Shown: positions 40,711-50,830, numbered from the stretch's first letter. The stretch: DNA of 64,000 nt from Rhodanobacter sp. 67-28 (GCA_001898415.1 MKTU01000039.1:1-64000); one strand, 5' to 3'. Numbers and translations are program-made. Notes: generated by a model from the sequence alone, not told the origin.

Positions 40711-40746
40711 AACGCAAGGGTCGGCCATGTCGGCCCTTGTGCGTTT
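40711..40746. terminator. Hairpin between tRNA-Arg and selO, probably bidirectional
   Basis: AACGCAAGGG (40711-40720) pairs with CCCTTGTGCGTT in the right arm, with a two-base bulge and a GC-rich middle, ending TTT at 40744-40746. It lies between the tRNA and the convergent selO stop and can serve both transcripts. Confidence 0.55.
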
Positions 40747-42311
40747 CAGGAACTGCACGACAGCATCGAGCAACCCGCCTTGTGCCGCGCCCAGTCCGGC
40801 CGCCTCGAAGCAAATGCCTCGTGGCCGGGCTGGTCATCGTACGGATGGCGCATCACGTCGAGCAGCTCGCGGATGCCGGAAGGATCGCCCGCGCTTGCCT
40901 GGTCGATCACCTGTTGCGCGAGGTAATTGCGCAGCACGTAGCGTGGATTGACCGCCCGCATGCGCGCGCGGCGCACGTCGGCCGAAAGCGGATCGTCGAT
41001 GAGCCGGGCGGCATAGCGCACCAGCCAGTCGGCAAGCGCCGGCTCGGTTTCGCGCCGTTTCGCCTCATCGTAGAAGGCATCGTTCATCGGCTGCAGGGTT
41101 GGCCTCGCCGGATCGATGTCGGCGAGTGCGCGAAACCACAGCGTCATGTCGATTTCGGCCGACGCCATCAGCGCATGAAGATCCTGCATCAGCGCCACAT
41201 CCGCATCACGGCACTCGGCCAGCCCGAGCTTGCGCGCGATGTTGACGCGATCCGCGGCGGCGTAGACCTCGGCGTAGCGGTCGAGTCCGGCCTGCAACGG
41301 CGCCACGTCGTCGAACAGCGGCGCCAATGCCGCGGCCAACCGGCTCAGGTTCCACCACGCCACGTTCGGCTGCTGGCCGTAGCGGTAGCGGCGGCGCTGC
41401 GCGTCGGTGGTGTTCGGCGTCCAGTCCGGGTCGAAGTTGTCGACCCACCCGTAGGGGCCGTAGTCGATGGTGAGGCCGAGGATCGACATGTTGTCGGTGT
41501 TCATCACGCCATGCACGAAGCCCACCCGCATCCAGTGCGCGATCATCGTGGCCGTGCGTTCGCAGACCTGGGCGAACCACTCGGCATGCAGCGCCTCGCC
41601 CTGCCCCGACAGCTCCGGAAAGTCGCGCCTGATGGTGAAATCGACCAACTGCCGCAACAGCGCGGCATCGCCGCGCGAGGTCGGCAGCTCGAAATTGCCG
41701 AAGCGGATGAACGAAGGCGCCGCACGGCAGACGATGGCGCCGGGCTCGGGCGCGGCGTGGCCGTCGTAGAACATGTCGCGCAGCACCGGCTCGCCGGTTT
41801 CGAGCAGGCACAGGGCGCGCGTGGTCGGCACGCCGAGGTGGTGCATCGCCTCGCTGCACAGGAACTCGCGCACCGACGAACGCAGCACCGCGCGACCGTC
41901 GGCGCCGCGCGAGTACGGCGTCTGGCCCGCTCCCTTCAACTGCAACTCCCAACGTTCGCCAGCGGCGCCGATCACCTCGCCCAGCGAAATTGCACGGCCA
42001 TCGCCGAGCTGGCCGGCCCAGTTGCCGAACTGGTGGCCACCGTAATTGGCCGCCCACGGCTGCATGCCTCCGAGCAAGGCATTGCCGCCGAACACCCGGG
42101 CGAATTCATCGCTGGCGACATCCGCCTCGCTGAAACCCAGTGACGCCGCCATCTCCGCCGAATGCGCCAGCAGTCGCGGCGCGGCCACCGGCGTCGGATC
42201 GACCCGCGAGTACAGCGCCCCCTCGACCTGGCGCAGCCGCGCACCTGCCTCCTGGTCCCCGGGCAGCTCGTGCACGAACGCGTTGTCGAAACGAAGCTTG
42301 AACATCGGCAT
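40746..42311 (-). CDS. selO: Protein adenylyltransferase SelO (YdiU)
   Basis: SelO is a pseudokinase-fold enzyme that transfers AMP to Ser, Thr or Tyr of target proteins and is linked to oxidative stress. The 521-residue protein has the family stretches [60 protein letters not shown] and [12 protein letters not shown]. It ends in CSMLSCSS, the position where eukaryotic forms carry selenocysteine; the pair of cysteines may form a regulatory disulfide. The ATG at 42311 ([10 protein letters not shown]) was preferred to one 11 codons upstream. Confidence 0.92.
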   Translation of the reverse strand: MPMFKLRFDNAFVHELPGDQEAGARLRQVEGALYSRVDPTPVAAPRLLAHSAEMAASLGFSEADVASDEFARVFGGNALLGGMQPWAANYGGHQFGNWAGQLGDGRAISLGEVIGAAGERWELQLKGAGQTPYSRGADGRAVLRSSVREFLCSEAMHHLGVPTTRALCLLETGEPVLRDMFYDGHAAPEPGAIVCRAAPSFIRFGNFELPTSRGDAALLRQLVDFTIRRDFPELSGQGEALHAEWFAQVCERTATMIAHWMRVGFVHGVMNTDNMSILGLTIDYGPYGWVDNFDPDWTPNTTDAQRRRYRYGQQPNVAWWNLSRLAAALAPLFDDVAPLQAGLDRYAEVYAAADRVNIARKLGLAECRDADVALMQDLHALMASAEIDMTLWFRALADIDPARPTLQPMNDAFYDEAKRRETEPALADWLVRYAARLIDDPLSADVRRARMRAVNPRYVLRNYLAQQVIDQASAGDPSGIRELLDVMRHPYDDQPGHEAFASRRPDWARHKAGCSMLSCSS

Positions 42312-42488
42312 ACCCGACCGATTGTAGGTGAGCAGCCTGTCCACAAGGGACTTCCTTTGGTCGCGCGCGATACTTTTTGCGTCACGTGATGAAGAGCATC
42401 GTGCACAGGGTGTGCCCCTACAAGCATGGCGCTACGGCGTTGGCATCGCGGACAGCTATAGTCGGCGCGCCCAGCCTGCGAGAAGCGC

Positions 42489-43076
42489 ATGAACGACACA
42501 CCCGCCGACCTCAACGCCGACGCCCTGCCCGAAGACGCGCCCTGCCTCGCCGCCACCACGCGCTGGATCGAGCGTGCAGTGGTCGGGCTGAACCTCTGCC
42601 CGTTCGCCCGCGCGCCGCACGTGCAGGGCAAGCTGCGCCTGCGGGTAAGCCACGCACGCGACACCGATACGCTGCTCGACGACCTGTGCGGCGAACTGCA
42701 ATCGTTGAACGCCCTGACGCCGGACGAATGCGAGACGGGCCTGCTGATCCATCCGTTCGTGCTGAACGACTTCCTCGACTACAACGATTTTCTCGACGTG
42801 GCCGATGCCGCGGTGCAGACGCTGGGGCTCGAAGGCGAATGGCAGGTGGCCGGCTTCCATCCGCAATACCGGTTCGCTCACAGCGCCGACGACGCGATCG
42901 AGAACTTCAGCAACCGCTCGCCCTTTCCCACCCTGCACCTGCTGCGCGAAGCTAGCGTGGAACGCGCGATGGAACAGATGAGCGACACCGACGCGATCTA
43001 CCGGCGCAACATCGAGACACTGCGGCGGCTGGGTGTCGAGGGTTGGCAGGAGCTGTGGCGTGGCGAAACCGGCTGA
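42489..43076 (+). CDS. DUF1415 family protein
   Basis: The 195-residue protein matches the DUF1415 family in the stretches TTRWIERAVVGLNLCPFARA, HPFVLNDFLDYNDFLD, GEWQVAGFHPQYRFA and NRSPFPTLHLLREASVERAM. The function is unknown; the conserved Cys of LCPFA and the His of GFHPQY suggest a metal or catalytic site, but this is a guess. The start at 42489 follows a GAGAAG ribosome site. The YkgJ-type gene follows 47 bp downstream. Confidence 0.85.
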   Translation: MNDTPADLNADALPEDAPCLAATTRWIERAVVGLNLCPFARAPHVQGKLRLRVSHARDTDTLLDDLCGELQSLNALTPDECETGLLIHPFVLNDFLDYNDFLDVADAAVQTLGLEGEWQVAGFHPQYRFAHSADDAIENFSNRSPFPTLHLLREASVERAMEQMSDTDAIYRRNIETLRRLGVEGWQELWRGETG

Positions 43077-43123
43077 ACTTGCGCCACCACACGGCGTTCA
43101 TGCCCGCCGTGCCATGCTGGCGC

Positions 43124-43468
43124 GTGAAAAACATTCCCGACCCTTATAGCGACCCTTACAGCGAAAGCATCGACCCCGGCGTGCAATGCACGACCTGCGA
43201 GGCCGTGTGCTGCCGTCTCACCGTGGTATTGATGCCCGAAGACCATGTGCCCGCCTGGCTGGTCGATCACGACGCACACGGCATGGAAATCCTGGCCAAG
43301 GGCGAAGACGGCTGGTGTGCCGCGGTGGACCCGAACACCTCCCGCTGCACCATCTACGAAGACCGCCCCGCGATTTGCCGCAAGTACGCCATGGGCAGCC
43401 CGAGCTGCCGCGACGAGCGCCACAAATGGTTCGGCAACGTCATCCCCACGGCGGTGCACGTGCTGTAG
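43124..43468 (+). CDS. YkgJ-family cysteine-cluster protein
   Basis: The 114-residue protein contains the zinc/iron-chelating cysteine pattern of the YkgJ/UPF0153 family: CTTCEAVCCRL near residue 22, then CTIYEDRPAICRKY and SCRDERHKWFG. Such proteins are thought to bind a metal cluster; the partner is unknown. The GTG at 43124 was chosen because it gives the usual short tail before the first cysteines (VKNIPDPYSD); an ATG at 43100 is possible. Confidence 0.8.
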   Translation: MKNIPDPYSDPYSESIDPGVQCTTCEAVCCRLTVVLMPEDHVPAWLVDHDAHGMEILAKGEDGWCAAVDPNTSRCTIYEDRPAICRKYAMGSPSCRDERHKWFGNVIPTAVHVL

Positions 43469-43511
43469 GGCGGACGCCGCCCGCCATCGGATTGCAAAAC
43501 AGCCGGCGGGC

Positions 43512-44210
43512 CTACGCGAAAATCAGCGCGACCTCGGCGGCATCGAGGGCGCGCCATTCGCCGGGCCGCAGGTCCCCCAAGGCGAGTCCACCGACTGAAA
43601 TCCGCTGCAGCGTTTCCACGTGGTTGCCCGCCGCAGCGAACATCCGGCGAACCTGGTGATAGCGGCCCTCAGTGACGGTCAGGCGGGCATGCCGCGGCCC
43701 CAGCACATCGAGTGTCGCCGGTGCCAGCGGTTCCTTCTCCGATTCCAGCAGCAGCGTGCCGCTGGCGAACAGCGCGCCCTCGTCGCCGCGCAGATCCTGT
43801 GCGAGGGTGGCCTCGTACACCTTGGCCACCTGCGCCTTCGGCGAAATGATCCGGTGCAGCAGCGGGCCGTCGTCGGTGAACAGCAGCAAACCGGAGGTGT
43901 CGCGGTCCAGTCGCCCCACGGTGGACAGCGCGGGCGTACGCACGCTGTAGCGCGGCGGCAGCAGGTCGTAGACGATGCGGCCCGGGTCCTTGCGCGAGCA
44001 GGTGACACCGAGCGGCTTGTTCAACATCAGCACCAGGCCAGGCGGCGGGTCCAGCGGCTCGTCGTCGACGCGGACGGTTTCCAGCGGCACCACGTCGTCG
44101 GCGTAGAGCACCTCGCCATCGGCGTCGGTGATGCGACCGCTGCGGAACAGCCGGGTCACGTCCTTGCGACTGCCGTAGCCGAGGTTGGCGATCAGCTTGA
44201 CCAGTTTCAT
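43512..44210 (-). CDS. rsuA: 16S rRNA pseudouridine synthase RsuA
   Basis: RsuA makes pseudouridine 516 in 16S rRNA. The 232-residue protein has an N-terminal S4 domain (MKLVKLIANLGYGSRKDVTR), the catalytic Asp in TVGRLDRDTSGLLLFTDDG, and the C-terminal VTEGRYHQVRRMFAAAGNHV. RluB and RluE/F are related, but the size and the MKLVKLIANLG start favour RsuA. The ATG at 44210 overlaps the stop of the upstream methyltransferase gene as ATGA. Confidence 0.87.
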   Translation of the reverse strand: MKLVKLIANLGYGSRKDVTRLFRSGRITDADGEVLYADDVVPLETVRVDDEPLDPPPGLVLMLNKPLGVTCSRKDPGRIVYDLLPPRYSVRTPALSTVGRLDRDTSGLLLFTDDGPLLHRIISPKAQVAKVYEATLAQDLRGDEGALFASGTLLLESEKEPLAPATLDVLGPRHARLTVTEGRYHQVRRMFAAAGNHVETLQRISVGGLALGDLRPGEWRALDAAEVALIFA

Positions 44211-45268
44211 GCGCGTACTCCGGTGGCCTCGATCACCTTGAATCCTTCCTGCGTCGCCAGCGTGCGCACCGTCTCGAATCGCTGGCCCAGGTGCGCCTCG
44301 TACGGCAGGTGCCGATTCGCCACCAGCAGCAGGCAGCCGTCCGGTCGCAGCGCATCCGCTGCACTGGTGATGAAGGCGCGGCCCAGCTCCGGCAGGTCCG
44401 CGCGGCCCTGGTGGAATGGCGGATTGCTGACGATGGCATCGTAGCGTTCGGGCAAGCCGCGGGTCACGTCGTGCCAGTGCACGTTCACCGCCAGCTCGCG
44501 ACCAGCATCGCGTTGTGCCCGCGCCAGGTTGACGCGCGCCGGCTCCAGCGCGCGCGCCTCGGCCTCGTACAGGTCGATCGCCGAGACCCGCGGGCAACGC
44601 GCGATCAGCTGGCAGGCGAGGTAACCGTAACCGGCGCCGAGGTCCGCCACCCGACCGTGCAATTCCACCGGCAGGTGTTCGGCCAGCAGCGCCGAGGCGC
44701 GGTCGACGCGGTCCCAGGCGAACAGCCCCGGCCGGCTGACGTAGCCGCCCGCGATCTCGCGTGGTGCATCCAGTGCCAGCCATGGCTTCAGCAACGCCTG
44801 GTCGATGGCAGCGTCGTCCCGCGTGGCCCAGAACACGCGGCATTTGTGCTTGGACAATTGCTGCACGGGGCCGGCGAGCCTCTGCAGATCCGCCTCACCG
44901 GATTTCGCACCCTCGGCATTGGCCATTGCCGCCAGCACGGTGCCGCCCGGTGCGGTGTGCTGCAGCGCCCGGGCGAACAGCGCGCGCGCCTCGTCGCGCT
45001 GGCGCGGCGGCAGCACCAGCACCAGCGCGAAACGTTCGTCGGCCGCCGGTTCGCCGACGTGCAGGCCCTGTCGCGCCAGCTCCTCCGCGAACGGCAGGAA
45101 ACCCTGCTCGCACAACCAGCCCGGCTGCGCCAGCTCGCGCAGGCGCACATTGGCGCGCGCACGCAAGAACAGCACCCGGCCATCCGCGGGCAAACTCAAC
45201 CGCGCCGTCTCGAACGGCACGAACAACGCCGCCAGCGCTGCGCTGGGGGGCGCGAATACTCCCGCCAT
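44207..45268 (-). CDS. rsmC: rRNA guanine-N2 methyltransferase, RsmC/RlmG type
   Basis: The 353-residue protein has two methyltransferase-like halves. The C-terminal one is active, with the SAM motif VADLGAGYGYLACQL and the N2-guanine methyltransferase signature SNPPFHQG. RsmC modifies G1207 of 16S rRNA and RlmG G1835 of 23S rRNA; the pairing with rsuA, another 16S rRNA enzyme, slightly favours RsmC. The ATG at 45268 has GAGTGAG upstream. It is coupled to rsuA. Confidence 0.82.
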   Translation of the reverse strand: MAGVFAPPSAALAALFVPFETARLSLPADGRVLFLRARANVRLRELAQPGWLCEQGFLPFAEELARQGLHVGEPAADERFALVLVLPPRQRDEARALFARALQHTAPGGTVLAAMANAEGAKSGEADLQRLAGPVQQLSKHKCRVFWATRDDAAIDQALLKPWLALDAPREIAGGYVSRPGLFAWDRVDRASALLAEHLPVELHGRVADLGAGYGYLACQLIARCPRVSAIDLYEAEARALEPARVNLARAQRDAGRELAVNVHWHDVTRGLPERYDAIVSNPPFHQGRADLPELGRAFITSAADALRPDGCLLLVANRHLPYEAHLGQRFETVRTLATQEGFKVIEATGVRA

Positions 45269-45347
45269 GCTCACTCGATGTCCTGACCCGGGAAACAGGC
45301 GCGCAGTGTATCGCGGCGCCTTTGCGCGCCTGCCGCCTGCACGGTGC

Positions 45348-46151
45348 TCAAGGCCGTGCGGCGGTACCCGGTGACGCCGGCAATTCGTCCAGCATCTGTT
45401 GCGCCAACGGGCCGTAGCCTTCGTCGAAATGATGACCACCCTGCTTGGCGTGCACGGTGACCCACGTCGGCAGACCGGGCTGGTCGCACAGACTGTCGGC
45501 CGCATCGTCCAGGCCGTAGTAGCACACCACTGGCGGCTGGCCGTGCAACGCCCGCAGCGGCGGCAGCGGGTCGTGATGATCGATCGGGTTGACCCACTGC
45601 AACGCGTCCTTGAGGTGCTCCTTGAACCAGCCCTGTTCGATCATGTAACCCTGCAGCTCGATCTCGAAGGTCACGTCGCGGCTGGGCGAGAGCAGCACCA
45701 TCTGGGTGATCCGCGCACGGTTCTCGGCGCCGAGCTGGTCGGTGATGGTGGGCAGCACGTCGGCGCCGAACGAAAAGCCGATCAGCCAGATCCGCCGCTT
45801 GCCCCACGCATCGAGCTGCTTCGTCATCAACGCATCCAGTTCGCGCGCAGTCTGCCGCGGGTCGTGCCCGCGCCAGTAGTACTTGAACGAGTTGATGCCG
45901 AGCACCGGCACGCCGCGGTCGATCAAGGCGATGCCCAGGCGCCGATCCACGTCGGCCCAGCCGCCGTCGCCGGAGACGATCACCGCCATCACGTCGTCCT
46001 TCCCCGCCGGCGGTGCGACGGCATGCGCGGCCACCGGCCAGACCACGGCCGCATCGGCCAGGCTGACCGACGACCAGGGCCGCCACGCCAGCAAGGCGCC
46101 AAGCACACCAAGCACCAGCACACCGGCCAGCCAGGTCTTCCATCGTCTCAT
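45348..46151 (-). CDS. virJ: VirJ/AcvB-like periplasmic hydrolase
   Basis: The 267-residue protein has an N-terminal membrane or signal segment (WLAGVLVLGVLGALLAW) and an alpha/beta-hydrolase domain typical of VirJ/AcvB: VSGDGGWADVDRRLGIALID, GVPVLGINSFKYYW and the nucleophile elbow GFSFGADV. A terminal His lies in KQGGHHFDEGYG. In Agrobacterium and Rhizobium, AcvB hydrolyses lysyl-phosphatidylglycerol made by the MprF homologue LpiA from the same operon. Here the gene overlaps the mprF stop as ATGA, the same arrangement. Confidence 0.85.
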   Translation of the reverse strand: MRRWKTWLAGVLVLGVLGALLAWRPWSSVSLADAAVVWPVAAHAVAPPAGKDDVMAVIVSGDGGWADVDRRLGIALIDRGVPVLGINSFKYYWRGHDPRQTARELDALMTKQLDAWGKRRIWLIGFSFGADVLPTITDQLGAENRARITQMVLLSPSRDVTFEIELQGYMIEQGWFKEHLKDALQWVNPIDHHDPLPPLRALHGQPPVVCYYGLDDAADSLCDQPGLPTWVTVHAKQGGHHFDEGYGPLAQQMLDELPASPGTAARP

Positions 46152-48754
46152 CGGCGCACGACTCCTCCCAATCCGCCGGCGATCAGGCTGGCCACGTTGG
46201 CCAGGATCATCGGCAAGGCGATGCCGCGGGGCACCGCCATGTAGCGCGGCTCCCACTGCGGGTCGAACTTCTGCTTGTAGCGTTGCAGGCCGCGGAAGTT
46301 GTAGAAGCGCTCGCCGCGACCGAACACCATCGCGCCGAACCGGTTCCACCATGGCGCATGCCGCCGGCTGTGCAGCCCGGCCAGCGGCGCCATGCCGAGG
46401 TTGAACCAGCGGTAGCCCTCGGCGCGCGCCCACAGCATCAGCTCCACGAACAGGTAGTCCATGATGCCGGCCGGGGCGTCCGGGCGATGGCGCATCAGAT
46501 CGACCGATGCCTCTTCACGGGTGTCGCTGAGCAGCAGGTTGGCGAATGCCACCAGCTCATCGCCCTGCCACACCAGCGCCATCGGCGTGCGCGCCAGGTA
46601 GTGCGGATCGAAGGCACCGAGCGAGAAGCGCTTTTCGCGCACGTGCTTGTCGCGCAGCCAGGCGTCCGACACCGGCCGCAGCTTCGGCAGCAGGCCGGCC
46701 ACCGCGTCGGCCGGCACGATCTCCAGGCGCAGGCCGTCGCGCTGCAGCCTGTTGACCGTGTTGCGCAGCACCTTCTTCGACTTGCCGTCGAGGTTGAAGG
46801 CATCCAGTCGCACCCGCGCCTCTTCGCCGATCTTAAGCAGGTTCAGGCCCACCTCCAGGTACAGGTCCAGGTTGGCCGGGCTGACCTGGTAGAACACCGG
46901 CCAGCCACCCGCTCGCTCGCACTGTTCGAGGAAGGTCCACACCAGCTCGCGCCGTGCGGCCTCGTCGGTGCCCACCGGATCGCCCATCGCGACCCAACTG
47001 CGTCCGATCGTGTCGAACATCACGAAGGCCTTGTGCTCGTCGTCGAACAGCAAGGTCTTGTCGCCCATCAGGGCCAGGTGTGCCTGCGCCGAGGGAAACT
47101 GCTTGATCAGCGGCAGCGCCTGCGCCAACTCGGCCTCGCCGGGTCGTTCGCGCTGCAGTTTCTGCGGACGGATCAGGCTGGCCGCCGCGAACAGCATGCC
47201 GGTGACGGCCGCGGCCACCAGCGCGCGCAGCGCGCGCGGCGCGCCGCCGTGTTGCAGGCTGAACTGCCACCACAGGTCGGCGCTGTAGTCGACGTGCTTG
47301 TAGCTGAACACCACCAGCCACGCCGCGCAGCCCAGCGTCGCCACGATCGCCACGATCCAGCCCACGCCGAAGCTGGTGCTGAACAGCGACGCGCGCCGAT
47401 GGAACAACCGGTGGGCCGGCGCCAGCGCCAGCGCCAGCAAGGTCATCAGCGCGGCCTCCTCGTAGTCGATGCCCTTGAGCAGCGAGAACACCGCGCCGGC
47501 CAGCAGCAACACCAGGGTCAGCCAGTAGGCGGCATCCAGCCGCCGTTGCAGGCCGCGCGCCAGGATCAGCAGCAGCATGCCGATCACGCTGGCCAGCAGG
47601 TGCGAAACCTCCAGCACCGACAGCGGCAACAGCTCGCCGAGGATCGCCATGCGCACCGGCAGCGCGCGGGTCGCGCCGGAGAACAGCAGCACCGCCCCGC
47701 AGACCAGGGTCAGGCCGGCGAAGAACGAAGGCAGCAAGCCGGTGAACCATGGCGCCAGCACGGCCTTGCGGCGCCAGCCCTGCGCCTCGCGCTGCAGCAC
47801 CAGCACGGCGGCGGCGCACAGCGGCAGCAGGTAATAGATCACCCGGTACGCGGCCAGCGCACCGAGGATCGGTGCCGTCAGCTGCGCGTTGCCGGTGGCG
47901 CCGAAGCCGGCCAGCATCACCGCCTCGAACACGCCCAGCCCGCCGGGCACGTGGCTCACCAGGCCGACGATCTGGGCGATCACGAAAATCGCCAGGAAGT
48001 GCCCGAAGCCGTTGTTCAACGCATCCGGCATCAGCACGTAAAGCACCGCGGCAGCGAGGCCCCAGTCGCAGGCGCCGACCAGGATCTGTTTCAACGCGGT
48101 GCCCACCGAAGGCAGCATCACGCGCCAGCGCCAGATGCGCAGCGGGCGATGGATCAATCCGCCAGCCAGCCACGCCAGCGGCAGTGCGACCAGCACCGCG
48201 CCCAACGGCTGGCTCAGACCGGCCAGCGGCAGCTCCGGCGGCAGCGGCACCCACAACAAGGTGGTGCCGGTGAGCGCCAGCAGGCCGAGCCAGAAGCTGC
48301 TGGTGCAGAACAGCACCACGCGGGCGATCTCGCCGTTGCCCAGCCCGTTCTGCACGTAGAAGCGATAGCGGATCGAACCGGACACCAGCAGCGACATGCC
48401 CAGGGCGTTGCTGAAGGCGTAGCTGATGAAGGAAATCAGGCCGACCCGCCGCCACGGCAGCCGACGTCCGATCGCGGCCAGCGCCAGGCGGTCGTACATC
48501 GTCATCACCGCGTAGCCGGCCAGGGTAAACAGCACCGCCAGGCCCAGGCGTTCGTGCGACAGGCCCTGCACGTACTGGCGCACCTGGTGGTAATTCACCT
48601 CGCGCGCCAGCAGATGCAGGGCGAACAGCGCCAGGCACAGCATGCCCACCGAGAACAGCGGGCCGGCGGCGTGGCGCAACCACACCGCGCGCTGGCTGGG
48701 GGCATCGAGAATCGCGCCCGCGCGCGGCGCCCGTTCGTCTAGTTCCTGCACCAC
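46148..48754 (-). CDS. mprF: Lysyl-phosphatidylglycerol synthase/flippase MprF
   Basis: MprF adds lysine (or alanine) from charged tRNA to phosphatidylglycerol and flips the product outward, reducing the negative charge of the membrane and lowering sensitivity to cationic peptides. The 868-residue protein has about 14 membrane segments in its first 560 residues (for example GLVSHVPGGLGVFEAVMLAG in the flippase part) and a C-terminal DUF2156/GNAT-like synthase domain (FVMFDTIGRSWVAMGDPVG, LGAFDPHYLARTPMALVW, GYRWFNLGMAPLAGL). The start at 48754 gives a full-length family member. It is the first gene of a two-gene operon with virJ. Confidence 0.93.
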   Translation of the reverse strand: MVQELDERAPRAGAILDAPSQRAVWLRHAAGPLFSVGMLCLALFALHLLAREVNYHQVRQYVQGLSHERLGLAVLFTLAGYAVMTMYDRLALAAIGRRLPWRRVGLISFISYAFSNALGMSLLVSGSIRYRFYVQNGLGNGEIARVVLFCTSSFWLGLLALTGTTLLWVPLPPELPLAGLSQPLGAVLVALPLAWLAGGLIHRPLRIWRWRVMLPSVGTALKQILVGACDWGLAAAVLYVLMPDALNNGFGHFLAIFVIAQIVGLVSHVPGGLGVFEAVMLAGFGATGNAQLTAPILGALAAYRVIYYLLPLCAAAVLVLQREAQGWRRKAVLAPWFTGLLPSFFAGLTLVCGAVLLFSGATRALPVRMAILGELLPLSVLEVSHLLASVIGMLLLILARGLQRRLDAAYWLTLVLLLAGAVFSLLKGIDYEEAALMTLLALALAPAHRLFHRRASLFSTSFGVGWIVAIVATLGCAAWLVVFSYKHVDYSADLWWQFSLQHGGAPRALRALVAAAVTGMLFAAASLIRPQKLQRERPGEAELAQALPLIKQFPSAQAHLALMGDKTLLFDDEHKAFVMFDTIGRSWVAMGDPVGTDEAARRELVWTFLEQCERAGGWPVFYQVSPANLDLYLEVGLNLLKIGEEARVRLDAFNLDGKSKKVLRNTVNRLQRDGLRLEIVPADAVAGLLPKLRPVSDAWLRDKHVREKRFSLGAFDPHYLARTPMALVWQGDELVAFANLLLSDTREEASVDLMRHRPDAPAGIMDYLFVELMLWARAEGYRWFNLGMAPLAGLHSRRHAPWWNRFGAMVFGRGERFYNFRGLQRYKQKFDPQWEPRYMAVPRGIALPMILANVASLIAGGLGGVVRR

Positions 48755-48838
48755 GCGGCTCGCATTCCCCGGAAAGGCCGCCAGTTTAGGGCCAGTCGCG
48801 TGGCAGCCGCTGAACGGCAGCCACGCGGCAAGGCGACC

Positions 48839-50830
48839 TCAGCCGCCCTGCCCCATCCGCGCGATCCAGCGGTACATCACCACGATCGTCGCGGTGAAGG
48901 CGAGGCCGCCGATCCAGATCGCCGGGGTCGCGAAACTTTCGCCCACCACGGCCAGCGGCGACTGGTTGCCGGACAGCGCCACCGCTGCCGCCACGATCAC
49001 GCCGAGCAGGCTCTCGCCCACGATCAGGCCCGACGCCAGCAGCACGCCCAACTGCTTGGTCGGCTCCGCCTTGGGGCCGCGCTCGGCACGCTTGTCGAAC
49101 CAGGCGCCGACCATCGCGCCGACCACCACCATCAGCGTGGTCGAGGTGGGCAGGTAGATGCCCAGGCCCACCGCCAGCGGCGGCAGGCGCATCGACTTGC
49201 CGTTCTTGCCCAGCACCTCGTCGACCACGATCAGCACCGCGCCGATGCCGCCGCCGATGGCGATCAGGCTCCAGTCGATGTTGCCGGTGATCACGCCCTG
49301 CGCCAGCGCCGAGATCAGCCCGGCCTGCGGCGCCGGCAACGCGCGCGCGGGGTCCACGCCCGGCGCGCCGAGGAAACCGTAGGCCTGGTTCAGCAGGTCC
49401 AGCACCGGCGGAATCACCAGCGCGCCGGCGATCACGCCGATCACCAGCGCCCATTGCTGCAGCGAGGGCGTGGCGTCCACCAGCTGCCCGGTCTTGAGAT
49501 CCTGCAGGTTGTTGTTGGCGATGGAGGCCACCGCGAACACGATCGAGGTGATGAACAGCGCGAAGGCCACCAGCGCCTTGCCGGCGTCCTCCGGCACCAG
49601 CGACTTCACCCCCAGCACCAGCAGCAGCGCGGCGATGATCACCACCAGGATGCCCACGCCCGACAGCGGGCTGTTGGACGAGCCGATCAGGCCAGCCATG
49701 TAGCCGCATACCGCGGAAACCAGGAAGCTCATGATGATCACGAACACCACGCCGCCGATCACCAGCAGCGCCATGTGCTCGCCCAGCCCGCTGATGTTGG
49801 CGAAGTGGCCCAGCAGCCACGCTACCGGGATCAGGCACAGCAAGGTGATGATGCCGACCTGGCCGATCGGCATGTCGTGTTCGGTGCGCGGCAGCGAATG
49901 CAGCGTGCCCGCCTTGCGCGCGCTGGAGGCGCGCATCGCGCCGGCCAGGCCGCCGATCACCGGCTTGACCAGCTTGGCCAGCGTCCAGATCGCCGCCACG
50001 CCGATGGTGCCGGCGCCCACGAAACGCACGTAGTGGCTCCAGGTGGCCTGGGCAGCTTCCGCCGCCGCGCCGCCCTCCGGATGCAGCAGCAGGAAGTGCG
50101 GCACCGCCCAGCCCCAGCCGATGATCGCGCCCAGCAGCATCGCCACGCCCACCCACAGGCCCACCAGGTGTCCCACCGCGAACAGCGCGAAGGAGAGACC
50201 GAAGTCGAAACCGCTAGCCGCACCCCGATCACCGATGCGGAAATAGCTGGACACCGCGGCGGCGAAGATCTTGGTCTGCACGACCACGTAGAACGCCGCC
50301 GAGACGATCGAGCCCACCACCACCGCCTTCAGCCCGGCACCGCCGGACTCCACCGACTCGGCGGCCTCCGGCGAATCGCCCGAGCCCACCTTGAGCACCT
50401 CGGCGCAGGCCACGCCTTCCGGATACGGCAAGTCGGAATCGGTGACCAGCGCGCGGCGCAGCGGGATGGTGTACATCACGCCGAGGATGCCGCCGGTGGC
50501 GCAGATGCCGAAGCTCATCCAGAACGGGAAGCCGTTCCAGTAGCCCAGGATCACCAGGCCCGGCAGGACGAAGATGATCGCCGACAGCGTGCCGGCGGCC
50601 GAGGCCACCGTCTGCACGATGTTGTTCTCCTGCACGGTGGAGTTCTTCAACGCGCGCAGGATCGCCATGGAAATCACCGCGGCGGGGATCGAGGTGGCGA
50701 AGGTGAGTCCGGCCTTGAGGCCAAAGAACACGTTCGCAGCGGTGAACACCACGGTGATCACGATGCCGATGATGACGCCACGAAGGGTGAGCTCGCGGCG
50801 CGATGGGCTGGACAAGACTGGCTGGGTCAC
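48839..50830 (-). CDS. OPT-family oligopeptide transporter
   Basis: The 663-residue membrane protein belongs to the OPT/YSL family of proton-coupled oligopeptide or metal-chelate transporters. Seen are the opening ELTLRGVIIGIVITVVFTAA, FGLKAGLTFATSIPAAVISM, NGFPFWMSFGICATGGILGV, SDLPYPEGVACAEVLK and SNSPLSGVGILVV, with many hydrophobic segments. The GTG at 50830 has a GGGGGAGAG ribosome site and fits the family start; a much longer open frame runs through the neighbour on the same strand. The substrate is unknown. Confidence 0.9.
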   Translation of the reverse strand: MTQPVLSSPSRRELTLRGVIIGIVITVVFTAANVFFGLKAGLTFATSIPAAVISMAILRALKNSTVQENNIVQTVASAAGTLSAIIFVLPGLVILGYWNGFPFWMSFGICATGGILGVMYTIPLRRALVTDSDLPYPEGVACAEVLKVGSGDSPEAAESVESGGAGLKAVVVGSIVSAAFYVVVQTKIFAAAVSSYFRIGDRGAASGFDFGLSFALFAVGHLVGLWVGVAMLLGAIIGWGWAVPHFLLLHPEGGAAAEAAQATWSHYVRFVGAGTIGVAAIWTLAKLVKPVIGGLAGAMRASSARKAGTLHSLPRTEHDMPIGQVGIITLLCLIPVAWLLGHFANISGLGEHMALLVIGGVVFVIIMSFLVSAVCGYMAGLIGSSNSPLSGVGILVVIIAALLLVLGVKSLVPEDAGKALVAFALFITSIVFAVASIANNNLQDLKTGQLVDATPSLQQWALVIGVIAGALVIPPVLDLLNQAYGFLGAPGVDPARALPAPQAGLISALAQGVITGNIDWSLIAIGGGIGAVLIVVDEVLGKNGKSMRLPPLAVGLGIYLPTSTTLMVVVGAMVGAWFDKRAERGPKAEPTKQLGVLLASGLIVGESLLGVIVAAAVALSGNQSPLAVVGESFATPAIWIGGLAFTATIVVMYRWIARMGQGG

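Noticed and set aside
46283-48742. 819-codon plus-strand open frame opposite mprF
   Set aside because: Antisense shadow with very high Gln, Arg and His content; mprF is certain on the other strand.
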